NCBI GenBank assembly: GCA_900556395.1
Contig: USOQ01000020.1
Location: 1-34,706 of the forward strand
DNA length: 34,706 nt
Direction of reading: 5' to 3'
From: Candidatus Segatella caccae
Lineage (GTDB): Bacteria; Bacteroidota; Bacteroidia; Bacteroidales; Bacteroidaceae
Part shown: one piece after another, positions 15,317-23,109 of the stretch
How the letters are laid out: every line of letters starts with the position of its first letter
How positions within the stretch are numbered: position 1 is the stretch's first letter
Translations under genes and position numbers: made by a program
Notes under the pieces: generated by a model
The model's input: only the letters and a program-made list of their open reading frames with translations
Told to the model about the DNA's origin: nothing
Databases searched by the model: none

Positions 15317-17653
15317 ATGGAAGAACAAAATTTAGGAATGACGAATGCCTTGGGTGTCATGATAGACAGAGCTCTGGGTAAGGTAAATGATTTGAAGCAT
15401 GAGTTTATTATGCCCGAACATCTATTGCTTGTGATGCTTGAAAACGAAGCGTTGGTGCTCATCATGGAGGCGATGGAAATCGACAGGAAAGGCATGTGTC
15501 AGGAACTCATCGGATGGCTTCAGCAGCAGGAGAGTGTGCCTCATCATGTGGATGAAGAACTGATAAATCCTTCTGCGCTCTTCAAGATGCTGTTTAGCAC
15601 AGTCTGTATGGCTAATATGGCTAACGAGGTGTCTTATAAGTTGAATGTAGACCAGTTTCTGTTGGCTATGGGAAATCTGCCCCATTCGGAGGCGGCATAT
15701 CTCATCAATAAGTACCTCGGCAACAAGAAGCAAGAAGTGGCGACAAGGCTTCTCGATTATTTTCCCAACGAGCCTAACGACAGCAGAGGCATCATAGACT
15801 CGCTGTCTGAGGTGTTTGACGATGATGGGCATGAGGAAGACGACGACATTTACGATGACGACGATTTCTATGGCGATGAGGATGAACACGCAGAAGATGA
15901 TTGGCAGGGAAGAAAACGACAGATTTCAGACTGGCATCAGCTCGTGACCTGTATCTCAGAAAAGGTGGAACAGCACAATCCACTCATCGGGCGAGAGGAA
16001 GAACTCGATCGCACTATACAGGTGCTATGCCGTGCAGAGAAAAACAATCCACTGCATGTGGGCGAACCTGGCGTGGGAAAGACGGCATTGGTCTACGGAC
16101 TTGCCAAACTCATCAACGAACATCAGGTGCCTCATCGCCTGATAGGTGCGCGCATCTATGGTATGGACATTGGGCAGATGCTCGCTGGCGCACAGTATCG
16201 GGGAGACTTCGAGAAGCGTATCAAGATGGTGATGGATGGAGCCTCTAAGGAGGGAAATGTCATTATCTATATCGACGAGATACATAACATGATGGGAGCT
16301 GGACGTGGCTCAGATGGCGGCCCTGATGCTTCTAATATGCTCAAGCAGTATCTGGAGGCAGGTGACATTCGCTTCATCGGTTCTACCACCTATGAGGAGT
16401 ATAATCGCTATATGTCGAAGAGTAAGGGCATCGTGCGCCGATTCCAACAAATTGATATCAAGGAGCCTTCTGTCGATGAAGCAATCAAGATTTTGGAAGG
16501 CTTGCAGTATAAGTATAATGCCTATCATGGTGTCACCTATCGCAAAGACGCCCTGGAATATGCCGTGCGTGCCAGCGACAAGTATATCAGTAATCGCTTC
16601 TTGCCCGATAAGGCCATCGACCTAATGGACGAGGCGGGAGCTTATTTGGAAGTGCATCCTGCTAACCGCAAACGCTCTTATGTCACCAAGGCGATTATTC
16701 AGCAGATTCTCACCAAAGTGTGCAAGATAGATGCTGCTGCCATTAAAGACGAGGACACCAATGCACTAAGCTCTCTGCGACAGCGTATGTTGGCTAAAAT
16801 CTATGGTCAGGATGCAGCTATTGACAAGGTGGTAGAGGCAGTGATGATGGCGAAAGCAGGACTGGTGGAAGATGATAAACCACTGGCTTCGCTCCTCTTC
16901 GTGGGACCTACGGGTGTCGGCAAGACGGAAGTGGCACGTGTTCTCGCTCATGAACTTGGCATCCAACTGGTGCGCTTTGATATGTCAGAGTACACAGAGA
17001 AGCATGCCGTGGCAAAACTCATAGGTTCGCCTGCTGGCTATGTGGGCTATGAGGACGGCGGACAGCTCACTGATGCCATCCGCAAGACGCCCAACTGTGT
17101 GCTTCTGCTCGACGAGATAGAGAAAGCACATAGTGACATCTATAATATCTTGTTACAGGTGATGGACTATGCACGACTGACCGACAACAAGGGACAGAAG
17201 GCAGACTTCCGTCATGTGATTCTTATTATGACATCGAATGCTGGAGCTCAGTATGCTTCCCAGGCCAACGTGGGCTTTGCAAGCCATGTGAGCCGTGGAC
17301 AGGCTATGCTGGCTCAGGTGAAGAAGACTTTCCGTCCTGAGTTTATTAATCGACTATCCGACACGGTGGTGTTCTGCGATATGGATAAGCACATGGCAGA
17401 ATTGATTCTCGATAAAAAGTTGGCACAGCTCGCTACCAAACTTGCAGCCAAGAATGTTTCTCTTGAACTCACTACCCAAGTTCGCGAACAGCTGCTCAAG
17501 TGGGGATTCACCCATGAGTATGGTGCGCGTGAGATGGATCGCGTCATTGGCAACCGTCTCAAACCTGTACTGATGAAGGCCATTCTCTTTGGTAAACTGA
17601 AAAAAGGAGGCAAGGCTGTGATCGACTTGAAAGGTAAGGAATTGGTGTTGTAA
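15317..17653 (+). CDS. clpA: ATP-dependent Clp protease ATP-binding subunit ClpA
   Basis: A 778-residue AAA+ unfoldase that feeds substrates into ClpP. The N domain (about 1-150) binds ClpS. D1 has Walker A GEPGVGKT (249-256) and Walker B IIYIDEIH. D2 has Walker A GPTGVGKT (530-537), Walker B CVLLLDEIEKAH and the sensor segment MTSNAG. The loop after it has VGF, which fits the hydrophobic-Gly-hydrophobic tripeptide that docks on ClpP, so it is ClpA-like rather than ClpB-like; the long coiled-coil middle domain of ClpB and ClpC is also absent. An unusual Asp/Glu-rich stretch (residues 165-196) replaces the normal linker between the N domain and D1. It lies directly between clpS and aat. Confidence 0.95.
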   Translation: MEEQNLGMTNALGVMIDRALGKVNDLKHEFIMPEHLLLVMLENEALVLIMEAMEIDRKGMCQELIGWLQQQESVPHHVDEELINPSALFKMLFSTVCMANMANEVSYKLNVDQFLLAMGNLPHSEAAYLINKYLGNKKQEVATRLLDYFPNEPNDSRGIIDSLSEVFDDDGHEEDDDIYDDDDFYGDEDEHAEDDWQGRKRQISDWHQLVTCISEKVEQHNPLIGREEELDRTIQVLCRAEKNNPLHVGEPGVGKTALVYGLAKLINEHQVPHRLIGARIYGMDIGQMLAGAQYRGDFEKRIKMVMDGASKEGNVIIYIDEIHNMMGAGRGSDGGPDASNMLKQYLEAGDIRFIGSTTYEEYNRYMSKSKGIVRRFQQIDIKEPSVDEAIKILEGLQYKYNAYHGVTYRKDALEYAVRASDKYISNRFLPDKAIDLMDEAGAYLEVHPANRKRSYVTKAIIQQILTKVCKIDAAAIKDEDTNALSSLRQRMLAKIYGQDAAIDKVVEAVMMAKAGLVEDDKPLASLLFVGPTGVGKTEVARVLAHELGIQLVRFDMSEYTEKHAVAKLIGSPAGYVGYEDGGQLTDAIRKTPNCVLLLDEIEKAHSDIYNILLQVMDYARLTDNKGQKADFRHVILIMTSNAGAQYASQANVGFASHVSRGQAMLAQVKKTFRPEFINRLSDTVVFCDMDKHMAELILDKKLAQLATKLAAKNVSLELTTQVREQLLKWGFTHEYGAREMDRVIGNRLKPVLMKAILFGKLKKGGKAVIDLKGKELVL

Positions 17654-17696
17654 GGAGATTTGAACTTTTGGGTGACAAAAAATACATAAGCAAACA

Positions 17697-18353
17697 ATGA
17701 TTTTCAGAATAGACGAAACGACCCCTTTTCCGACTTTCCCCGACCCACGCTATGGGGATGAGGATGGACTCTTTGCCATAGGTGGCGACTTAAGTATCGA
17801 CAGATTGCTGTTGGCTTACTGTCACGGTATTTTTCCCTGGTATAGTTTTCGTGATCAGCCCGAGATACTGTGGTATTGTCCTATGCAGCGTTTCGTCATC
17901 TTTCCCGACGAGATACATGTGAGCCATTCCATGCGCACACTCATCAACAAAGACCAGTACAGCTACAGCATCAATGAGGCGTTCGACGACGTCATCGAAC
18001 AGTGCAGCAAACTACGCATCGAGCAGGATGGAGCCTGGCTGGGCGACGATATGATCAAGGCTTATACGGAGCTTCATCGTCAGGGCTTTGCCTCGAGTGT
18101 AGAAGTGTGGGACGACGCTACCGATCAGCTCGTGGGCGGACTCTATGGCGTCACCATCGGCCCTGTGTTTATTGGCGAGAGTATGTTCTCCCTCGTTCCC
18201 TCAGCCTCCAAGCTGGCGCTCATCTATCTGGCCCGTTTCATGCAGCGTAAGGGAATGAAACTGATAGACTGCCAGCTTGAAACGTCGCATCTCCGCTCCA
18301 TGGGTGGAAAGTTTATTTCCTATGATGAATATATGAAAATCATAAATGATTAA
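17697..18353 (+). CDS. aat: Leucyl/phenylalanyl-tRNA-protein transferase
   Basis: A 218-residue cytoplasmic enzyme that transfers Leu or Phe from aminoacyl-tRNA to proteins with N-terminal Arg or Lys, creating the primary N-degron that ClpS recognises. Family blocks are FPDPRYGDEDGLFAIGGDLS (about 14-33), AYCHGIFPWYS (about 40-50), ILWYCPMQRFVIFPDEIHVSHSM (about 57-79) and the C-terminal LIDCQLETSHLRSMGGKFIS (about 190-209). Length agrees with family members (about 210-235). It starts 43 bases after clpA. The gene order clpS-clpA-aat puts tagging, recognition and unfolding in one probable operon. Confidence 0.96.
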   Translation: MIFRIDETTPFPTFPDPRYGDEDGLFAIGGDLSIDRLLLAYCHGIFPWYSFRDQPEILWYCPMQRFVIFPDEIHVSHSMRTLINKDQYSYSINEAFDDVIEQCSKLRIEQDGAWLGDDMIKAYTELHRQGFASSVEVWDDATDQLVGGLYGVTIGPVFIGESMFSLVPSASKLALIYLARFMQRKGMKLIDCQLETSHLRSMGGKFISYDEYMKIIND

Positions 18354-18440
18354 TGTAGGAGCAAGGCGGCGGATTAAATGTAACTACTCCCCATATAGAA
18401 AACTTCGTTACTAAAGCATAAACTTGATTTAAAAGTTCCG

Positions 18441-18524
18441 TTCAAAGCCTCTGAACATGTATTCAAAGGCTTTGAACGGATATTCAGAGCCTTTGAACAT
18501 ATATACAAAGCCTTTGAATAGAGA
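18441..18524. repeat. Four tandem 21-bp palindromic repeats
   Basis: Four units start at 18441, 18462, 18483 and 18504, exactly 21 bases apart. Each begins with a 15-base near-palindrome close to TTCAAAGSCTTTGAA. They lie between the convergent aat and pafA-like genes. The period equals two DNA turns and also seven codons: on the minus strand one frame reads as a repeating MFKGFEY-like heptad, but that frame has no independent support as a gene. Confidence 0.85.
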
Positions 18525-18565
18525 TTTATCCCTCTTTTCTGAAAAAAACTTATGACAGCAAGCGA

Positions 18566-20176
18566 TTAGAAGATTGGTGTTCCGATGCAGCCGTTGGGGG
18601 CTTGGATGTGGAGTAGGGCGCACACGGTGGCTGCAATGTCGGTCATGAAGTGAGGCTGAGTGGTTGCACCATGCTGTATGTGCCATCCCATGAAGAGGCA
18701 TGGAATGTGTATGTCGTAAGGATTCCATGCACCATGACTTGTCCCCTTGGGGCTATAGTACTCATAGTGTGCAGGTTTGAGTACGACTTGTACGCCTCCG
18801 CTACGTTCACGGTTATAGCCATTGATGGCGCGGAACTTCAATTGTTCAGGGATGCTTTCTGTTGATGTCTTCTCCATGTCGAAAGCATAGTGTACGTCGT
18901 GCTCCTTCTTAAGGCGATTTACTACGCTCTGTTTCACTGCAGCATAGTCGATGTTAGCTTCCTCTATAGCTGTAGTATCGAAGAATACCTGATAGTTTTT
19001 GATAGACAAGACGAGCTTTTTATCGGTGTTGAATTGCGCTTTCAGCATATCGTTCAGCTTCTCTACCAACCCCTTCTTGTTCCAGATGCCAGCAGGGATT
19101 TTTTGGTCTTTCAGGAATGTGGCGTTGTTTACACCGCCATGGTCGGCAGTGAGGAAGGCGAGGTAGTTGCCCTTACCAATGGTCTTGTCGAGATAGTCAA
19201 AGAAGTCGGCGAGAGCTTTGTCCAGTCTGAGGTAGCAGTCTTCCGTCTCTATGGCGTTGACTCCCACTTGATGGCCGATATAGTCGGTGCTTGAGCAGCT
19301 GATGGTGAGCACGTCTGTATCGCTGTTTCTGCCAAGGTTTTCTCCCTCAATGGCCGCTTTTGCGATGTCGAAAGTCAGGTTGCAACCGAAGGGGGTGTTA
19401 CGTATAATGCCATATCCCTTCTTTTTATAGATGGCTGGCAGGTCAATAGGGAATTGCGCCTTTACTCCCTCCATAAATTCATTCTCGTAGTTGTTGACAT
19501 CGGCAGCACTCTGCGTATAGGAGTCTATAGGGTAGAGAGTTTCCCATTTTTGCGAGAGATACTTCTCGGGCAGTTTCTGCTTATTGAATTTGTTGACCCA
19601 CTCGGGCAACTTATCCATATAGAAAGAACTGGTGATGAAGCGACCTGCCTCGTCGTCAAACCAAAAGGCTCCGTTGGCATGATGGCCTGCAGGAAGTATA
19701 GAGGCACGGTCTTTGAGAGCCACACCAATCACCTTTGAGCGATTGTTGGTAGCAAGGCGCAACTCGTCGCCGATGGTTGTCGTCCACATCTTGCGTGGCG
19801 ACATGAATCCTGCTTTTCCGTTAGAGCCCACTGGCTTCACTGTTTGGTCTTCGGTGCAGTAGACGAATTTACCATTTTCATAGAAACTGTTTCCCGCAAT
19901 GCCATGGATGGAAGGTACGGAGCCTGTCCAGATAGAAGTATGACCGATGGCTGTCACCGATGGGATGTATGGTATCTGGCAGTTCTCCACGTTGAAGCCT
20001 TCGCCGAGCATACGTTTAAAACCTCCTTCTTCGTAGCGTGCATAGTAGCGATAAAGATAGTCCCATCTCATTTGGTCTATCACGATACCCACAACGAGTT
20101 TAGGTCTTTCTGGTTGTGCCTGTGCGATGCCGCAGAAGGCGCATAAAATCATAATCAGTCTGAAAATTTTATTCAT
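18566..20176 (-). CDS. pafA: PafA-type alkaline phosphatase
   Basis: A 536-residue periplasmic phosphomonoesterase of the alkaline phosphatase superfamily. A signal peptide covers residues 1-20 (IFRLIMILCAFCGIAQA). Active-site residues can be placed on the known PafA set: Asp34 (VIDQMRWD), the nucleophile Thr75 (SVTAIGHTS), Asn96 (GNSFY), Lys155 and Arg157 (LKDRASI), Asp298 and His302 (STDYIGH), Asp345 and His346 (TADHGG), and a late His in GAWNPYDIHIP or the SHGAW just before it. The Lys/Arg pair separates monoesterase PafA from diesterases (NPP). Family members are insensitive to phosphate inhibition, which suits constitutive phosphate release. The gene is alone on the minus strand; its promoter lies at the presumed ICE junction. 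Confidence 0.9.
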   Translation of the reverse strand: MNKIFRLIMILCAFCGIAQAQPERPKLVVGIVIDQMRWDYLYRYYARYEEGGFKRMLGEGFNVENCQIPYIPSVTAIGHTSIWTGSVPSIHGIAGNSFYENGKFVYCTEDQTVKPVGSNGKAGFMSPRKMWTTTIGDELRLATNNRSKVIGVALKDRASILPAGHHANGAFWFDDEAGRFITSSFYMDKLPEWVNKFNKQKLPEKYLSQKWETLYPIDSYTQSAADVNNYENEFMEGVKAQFPIDLPAIYKKKGYGIIRNTPFGCNLTFDIAKAAIEGENLGRNSDTDVLTISCSSTDYIGHQVGVNAIETEDCYLRLDKALADFFDYLDKTIGKGNYLAFLTADHGGVNNATFLKDQKIPAGIWNKKGLVEKLNDMLKAQFNTDKKLVLSIKNYQVFFDTTAIEEANIDYAAVKQSVVNRLKKEHDVHYAFDMEKTSTESIPEQLKFRAINGYNRERSGGVQVVLKPAHYEYYSPKGTSHGAWNPYDIHIPCLFMGWHIQHGATTQPHFMTDIAATVCALLHIQAPNGCIGTPIF

Positions 20177-20234
20177 GTTATAGTTTTTTTTGTTGATGTT
20201 GTTCTTTCTTTTGCTGAGATGTAGCTTATCTTAT

Positions 20235-20244
20235 GCAAAGATAC
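20235..20244 (-). promoter_or_regulatory. pafA -7 box overlapping a candidate ICE attachment core
   Basis: On the minus strand the ten bases read GTATCTTTGC. This contains the -7 box TATCTTTG (20243-20236) and also fits GTANNTTTGC, the core used by CTnDOT-type integrases. Chromosomal pafA lies on one side and the integrase on the other. The motif is common in Bacteroidota promoters, so the assignment as attL is only likely. Confidence 0.45.
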
Positions 20245-20606
20245 AACAAAAAACTGAGAATGAGGGCAGAATGATGAAAAATCTGTGAGAATGAGCGGAT
20301 TAATTGATTTAGTTGGATTCTCTGTGCAGACAACAGATGCCACAGAAAAGTCAGTTGAAGCAAGAGTTTCGTTACTATCCCGTTACTCTTTTCGCTGGCG
20401 AGGAGGTCTGAAAAGCCCGTGAGGAAATGGCTGTAAACTATCGGAATACAGCGTTTCGGGAGGTAAAGTTAGGGTAATATCTGATGTTGCCTGCGGGAAA
20501 AGGACGAAAAAGACATGAAGCGGATGCGATTGCGCCGATGTGCTGCGGTTTGCTTACAGCCTTTCAGCTCTACAGAAACTAATTTTGCAATTAAAAAACG
20601 TAGAGT
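20245..20606. promoter_or_regulatory. Presumed attachment arm region before the integrase
   Basis: About 360 bases without a gene. TGAGAATGAG occurs at 20255-20264 and 20286-20295 (31 bases apart), and CGTTACT at 20370-20376 and 20381-20387 (11 bases apart). Such phased direct repeats are what one expects of arm-type integrase sites. The -7-like box TAATTTTG at 20580-20587 sits 20 bases before the integrase ATG; its -33 region is poor. Confidence 0.45.
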
Positions 20607-21842
20607 ATGAGCAGAAGCACTTTCAGGGTGTTGTTCTACCTCAAGCGCAACGCGCCGAAAAAGAACGGAATGATTCCCGTGATGTGCCGCATCACGGTGA
20701 ACGGAAAGGTATCACAGTTCAGCAGCAAGCTGGACGTGGAGGAAAAGATGTGGAACGTGGAACTGGGCAAGCTGACAGGCCGCAGCCTCGTGGCACAGGA
20801 GGGCAACCGTATGCTGGACAAGATACGGCTTGGCATCAACAAGGCGTATCAGGAAGTGTGCGACACCGACGGGTATGTCACGGCGGAGAAGGTGCGCAAC
20901 GCCTATCTGGGGCTGGGTCAGAACCACAAGACCCTGCTGGCCGTGTTCAAGCAGCACAACGAGGACTATGCAAAGCAGGTAGGCAAGATGAAGAGCGAGC
21001 GCAGCTACTGGAAATACTGCGTGGTATATAACCACCTGTCGGAGTTCATCAAGCAGCGCTACAAGATGAGCGACATCGCCCTGCGTGAGCTGACACCCGC
21101 CTTCATCACCGACTTCGAGCTGTTCCTCCGCACGGAGAAGAACCACTGCACCAACACCGTGTGGTCGTACATGATGCCTTTCCGCAGCATCATCTTCACC
21201 GCCATCAACAACGGTTGGCTGGCGCGTGACCCCTTCTATGCCTACCACATCACGAAGGAAGAGACCAAGCGTGGCTTCCTGTCCAAGGAGGAGATTACGG
21301 CACTCATCAACGGCACGTTCAAGAAGAAAAGCTATGAACTTATCCGGGACCTCTTCATCTTCTGCTGCTTCACGGGACTGAGCTGGCGGGACATGTACAA
21401 CCTGACGGAAGAGAACCTGCAGACCTCCTTCGACGGCCACCTGTGGATAAAGACCAACCGCCAGAAGACTGGCGTGGAGTCGAACATCCGCCTGCTCGAC
21501 GTGCCCAAGCACATCATCGAGAAGTACAGCGGCATGGCAGAAGACGGACGGCTGTTGCCCGTCCCATGTTATGGGAACTGCAAGAACGGCATCAAGGCGA
21601 TAGCCAAACTTTGCGGCATCAACAAGAACGTCACATGGCACCAGAGCCGCCACTCGTATGCCACCACCATCTGCCTCTCCAACGGTGTGCCGATTGAGAC
21701 CCTGTCGAAGATGATGGGCCATACCAGCATCCGCAGCACGCAGATTTATGCGAAGATTACCGCCGAGAAGGTAAGCAACGACATGGAACGCCTGTCCAAG
21801 CAGATAGAGTCCATGGAGCAGTTCATTTGTCAGACCATCTAA
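20607..21842 (+). CDS. int: IntDOT-type tyrosine recombinase (ICE integrase)
   Basis: A 411-residue tyrosine recombinase that would integrate and excise the element. The N-terminal arm-binding domain (RSTFRVLFYLKRNAPKKNG), a SAM-like core-binding domain (about 108-205) and the catalytic domain are all present. Catalytic residues are Arg285 and Lys287 (KTNRQKTG), His345 and Arg348 (WHQSRHSY), His372 (MGHTS) and nucleophile Tyr381 (STQIYAK). The first catalytic Arg is replaced by Ser259 (FTGLSW), as known for CTnDOT integrase, whose residue numbers and length are, as I recall them, almost identical. The protein is intact. It sits about 360 bases from the presumed left end and is followed 11 bases later by the RhuM-like gene. 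Confidence 0.95.
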   Translation: MSRSTFRVLFYLKRNAPKKNGMIPVMCRITVNGKVSQFSSKLDVEEKMWNVELGKLTGRSLVAQEGNRMLDKIRLGINKAYQEVCDTDGYVTAEKVRNAYLGLGQNHKTLLAVFKQHNEDYAKQVGKMKSERSYWKYCVVYNHLSEFIKQRYKMSDIALRELTPAFITDFELFLRTEKNHCTNTVWSYMMPFRSIIFTAINNGWLARDPFYAYHITKEETKRGFLSKEEITALINGTFKKKSYELIRDLFIFCCFTGLSWRDMYNLTEENLQTSFDGHLWIKTNRQKTGVESNIRLLDVPKHIIEKYSGMAEDGRLLPVPCYGNCKNGIKAIAKLCGINKNVTWHQSRHSYATTICLSNGVPIETLSKMMGHTSIRSTQIYAKITAEKVSNDMERLSKQIESMEQFICQTI

Positions 21843-21853
21843 CACGGAACGCC

Positions 21854-22228
21854 ATGAGAAGAACTATCAGAATAGACGAGCACGGCCACGTGCGCATGGA
21901 GGGCAACCCGCAGGAAGAAGTATGGATGACCCTCGCCGAGATAGCCGACCTGTTCAACCTCCCTGCCGCCACCGTAGGCAGGGAGATAAAGGCCATCCGC
22001 AAGACGGGTGTGTTGGTGGACTATGAGGCGTGCAAGTATATCCGCAAGGCGGACGGCTGTTCCGTGGACATCTACCACTGGGACATCATCGTCGCCTTGG
22101 CCTATCGTATAAACACTTTCTATGCCCACGCCTTCCGCAAGTGGCTGAAAGAGACAGCGACAAGAGAAAAGGATAAAGAGGTGCACCAAGCCATCATCAT
22201 TCCCCTGTGGACTTTCGGGAATAACTGA
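21854..22228 (+). CDS. RhuM-like protein, short form
   Basis: A 124-residue protein. The frame is open from 21827, but the ATG at 21854 is preferred: it lies after the integrase stop and gives a clean N-terminus (MRRTIRIDEHGHVRMEG). Residues about 25-60 (VWMTLAEIADLFNLPAATVGREIKAI) form a winged-helix-like segment, and YHWDIIVALAYRINTFYAHAFRKWLKE (about 75-101) matches the conserved core of RhuM-family proteins, named after a Salmonella pathogenicity-island gene of unknown function. Typical RhuM proteins exceed 300 residues, so only the N-terminal DNA-binding-like part is present. A homologous short gene follows the integrase in other Bacteroidales ICEs. Its role in the element is unknown. 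Confidence 0.75.
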   Translation: MRRTIRIDEHGHVRMEGNPQEEVWMTLAEIADLFNLPAATVGREIKAIRKTGVLVDYEACKYIRKADGCSVDIYHWDIIVALAYRINTFYAHAFRKWLKETATREKDKEVHQAIIIPLWTFGNN

Positions 22229-22252
22229 AAGGACAGACAGAAACAACAAACG

Positions 22253-22304
22253 AAAAAGACGGACGGACAATCCCACTCATCAGGGTTGCCCGTCCGTCTT
22301 TTTT
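22253..22304. terminator. Bidirectional terminator between RhuM-like and HTH genes
   Basis: GACGGACGG (22258-22266) pairs perfectly with CCGTCCGTC (22290-22298), flanked by an A run (22253-22257) and a T run (22299-22304). It lies between convergent transcripts and can act in both directions. Confidence 0.92.
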
Positions 22305-22318
22305 GTTCCAATACATGC

Positions 22319-22615
22319 TTATACATCCGCCTTGCGGTAGTTCGTCTCCAACAGCCGTTGTATGTCATACTCCCTGTAGAGAGCCTTGCCGCCAAGCAGG
22401 ATGAACGGCAGCACACGGTTGTTGCGCAGGTTCTGCAAGGTGCGGCGGCTCACCTTCAAAACTTCCGCCACCTCCTTGTCCGTCAGGTAACGGTCACCGT
22501 TCAGCGGAGGCGTATATTCCTGCAGGAAGCGGTTTATCCTGCGATGGCTGTTTTTAAGCGAGAGGAGCATGTCCGCCACCTGTCCCTGCTCCAGCGTGAG
22601 AATCTCCTGCTTCAT
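22319..22615 (-). CDS. Helix-turn-helix (excisionase/MerR-like) protein
   Basis: A 98-residue protein. The start at 22615 is chosen because it overlaps the stop of the upstream minus-strand gene by four bases (ATGA); the longer open frame runs inside that gene. Residues about 43-92 contain YLTDKEVAEVLKVSRRTLQNLRNNRVLPFILLGGKALYREYDIQRLL, a HTH_17-type DNA-binding fold as in excisionases. The N-terminal half (TLEQGQVADMLLSLKNSHRRINRFL) is helical and probably dimerises. It resembles the Xis2d-type protein encoded at 23465 on the other strand. It corresponds in position to the divergent genes upstream of xis2c in CTnDOT relatives; no function is assigned. Confidence 0.8.
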   Translation of the reverse strand: MKQEILTLEQGQVADMLLSLKNSHRRINRFLQEYTPPLNGDRYLTDKEVAEVLKVSRRTLQNLRNNRVLPFILLGGKALYREYDIQRLLETNYRKADV

Positions 22616-22896
22616 AGGCTGGTCTCCCTGCTGTCCGCAACAAGGTTTGCCACATCCTCCCTGCGGTAATAAAACTTCTTGCCAATCTGCGAGCAGGCAA
22701 TCAATCCCTTGTCTCGCATCGTTTGCAAGGTTCTCGGAGTGAGGCGCAGCAGCCGGCAAACCTCCTCGTTGTCCATCCACTTCGCCATGCGCCTGTCCTT
22801 CTCACGACCGCACAGGCGGTTCACTTTTTCCGTCAGCGACGAGACATCCGTCATCAGTGCCTCGAACGCCTTTCTTTCAATGATTACTACTTCCAT
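22612..22896 (-). CDS. Helix-turn-helix (excisionase/MerR-like) protein
   Basis: A 94-residue protein starting at 22896, since the open frame above that ATG (to 22980) runs back over the promoter box at 22926-22933. The C-terminal half (WMDNEEVCRLLRLTPRTLQTMRDKGLIACSQIGKKFYYRREDVANLV) is a HTH_17 fold with the usual Arg-rich recognition helix and Tyr-Arg wing. The N-terminus MEVVIIERKAFEALM closely parallels MNVIMIESAAFQELV of the divergent Xis2c-type gene, so the two are paralogues. It is first in a two-gene minus-strand operon and overlaps the next gene by four bases. It could regulate the shared divergent control region. Confidence 0.8.
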   Translation of the reverse strand: MEVVIIERKAFEALMTDVSSLTEKVNRLCGREKDRRMAKWMDNEEVCRLLRLTPRTLQTMRDKGLIACSQIGKKFYYRREDVANLVADSRETSL

Positions 22897-23109
22897 GATT
22901 CTGAGTGTTGCTGTGATTGTCGGTGCAAAGTTACGCTGCGACCTCCTAAAACCACTCATTTCCAGCGCAGGTGGCTGCATCTGGAACCGAAAGATGAGCC
23001 ATCTTGTGCCAGTTGCAAGAAAATCATCTATGAGTCATCTATGAGTCATAAGTTTGCACTTTCCATACCCTGTAATTTTGCAGCAGAAACAAGAAAAACA
23101 GTATTGATT
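22897..23109. promoter_or_regulatory. Divergent control region of the excision module
   Basis: Minus-strand -7 box TAACTTTG (22933-22926) serves the HTH pair. For the plus strand, TAATTTTG lies at 23073-23080 and TTTG at 23053-23056; the 16-base spacer is shorter than the usual 19 or so. Two perfect 11-base direct repeats, TCATCTATGAG, lie at 23024-23034 and 23035-23045, directly upstream of the -33 box, followed by a partial third (TCAT). In CTnDOT the xis promoter needs the activator RteC bound just upstream of -33, so these repeats are the natural candidate site. Confidence 0.6.

Noticed and set aside
18441..18524. Possible CRISPR array
   Set aside because: Units are directly adjacent with a 21-base period and no unique spacers, and no cas genes are present.
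18429..18728. A 99-codon minus-strand frame ending in a repeated MFKGFEY-like heptad
   Set aside because: It overlaps the end of the pafA gene in another frame, and its repeat is the by-product of the 21-bp DNA palindromes.
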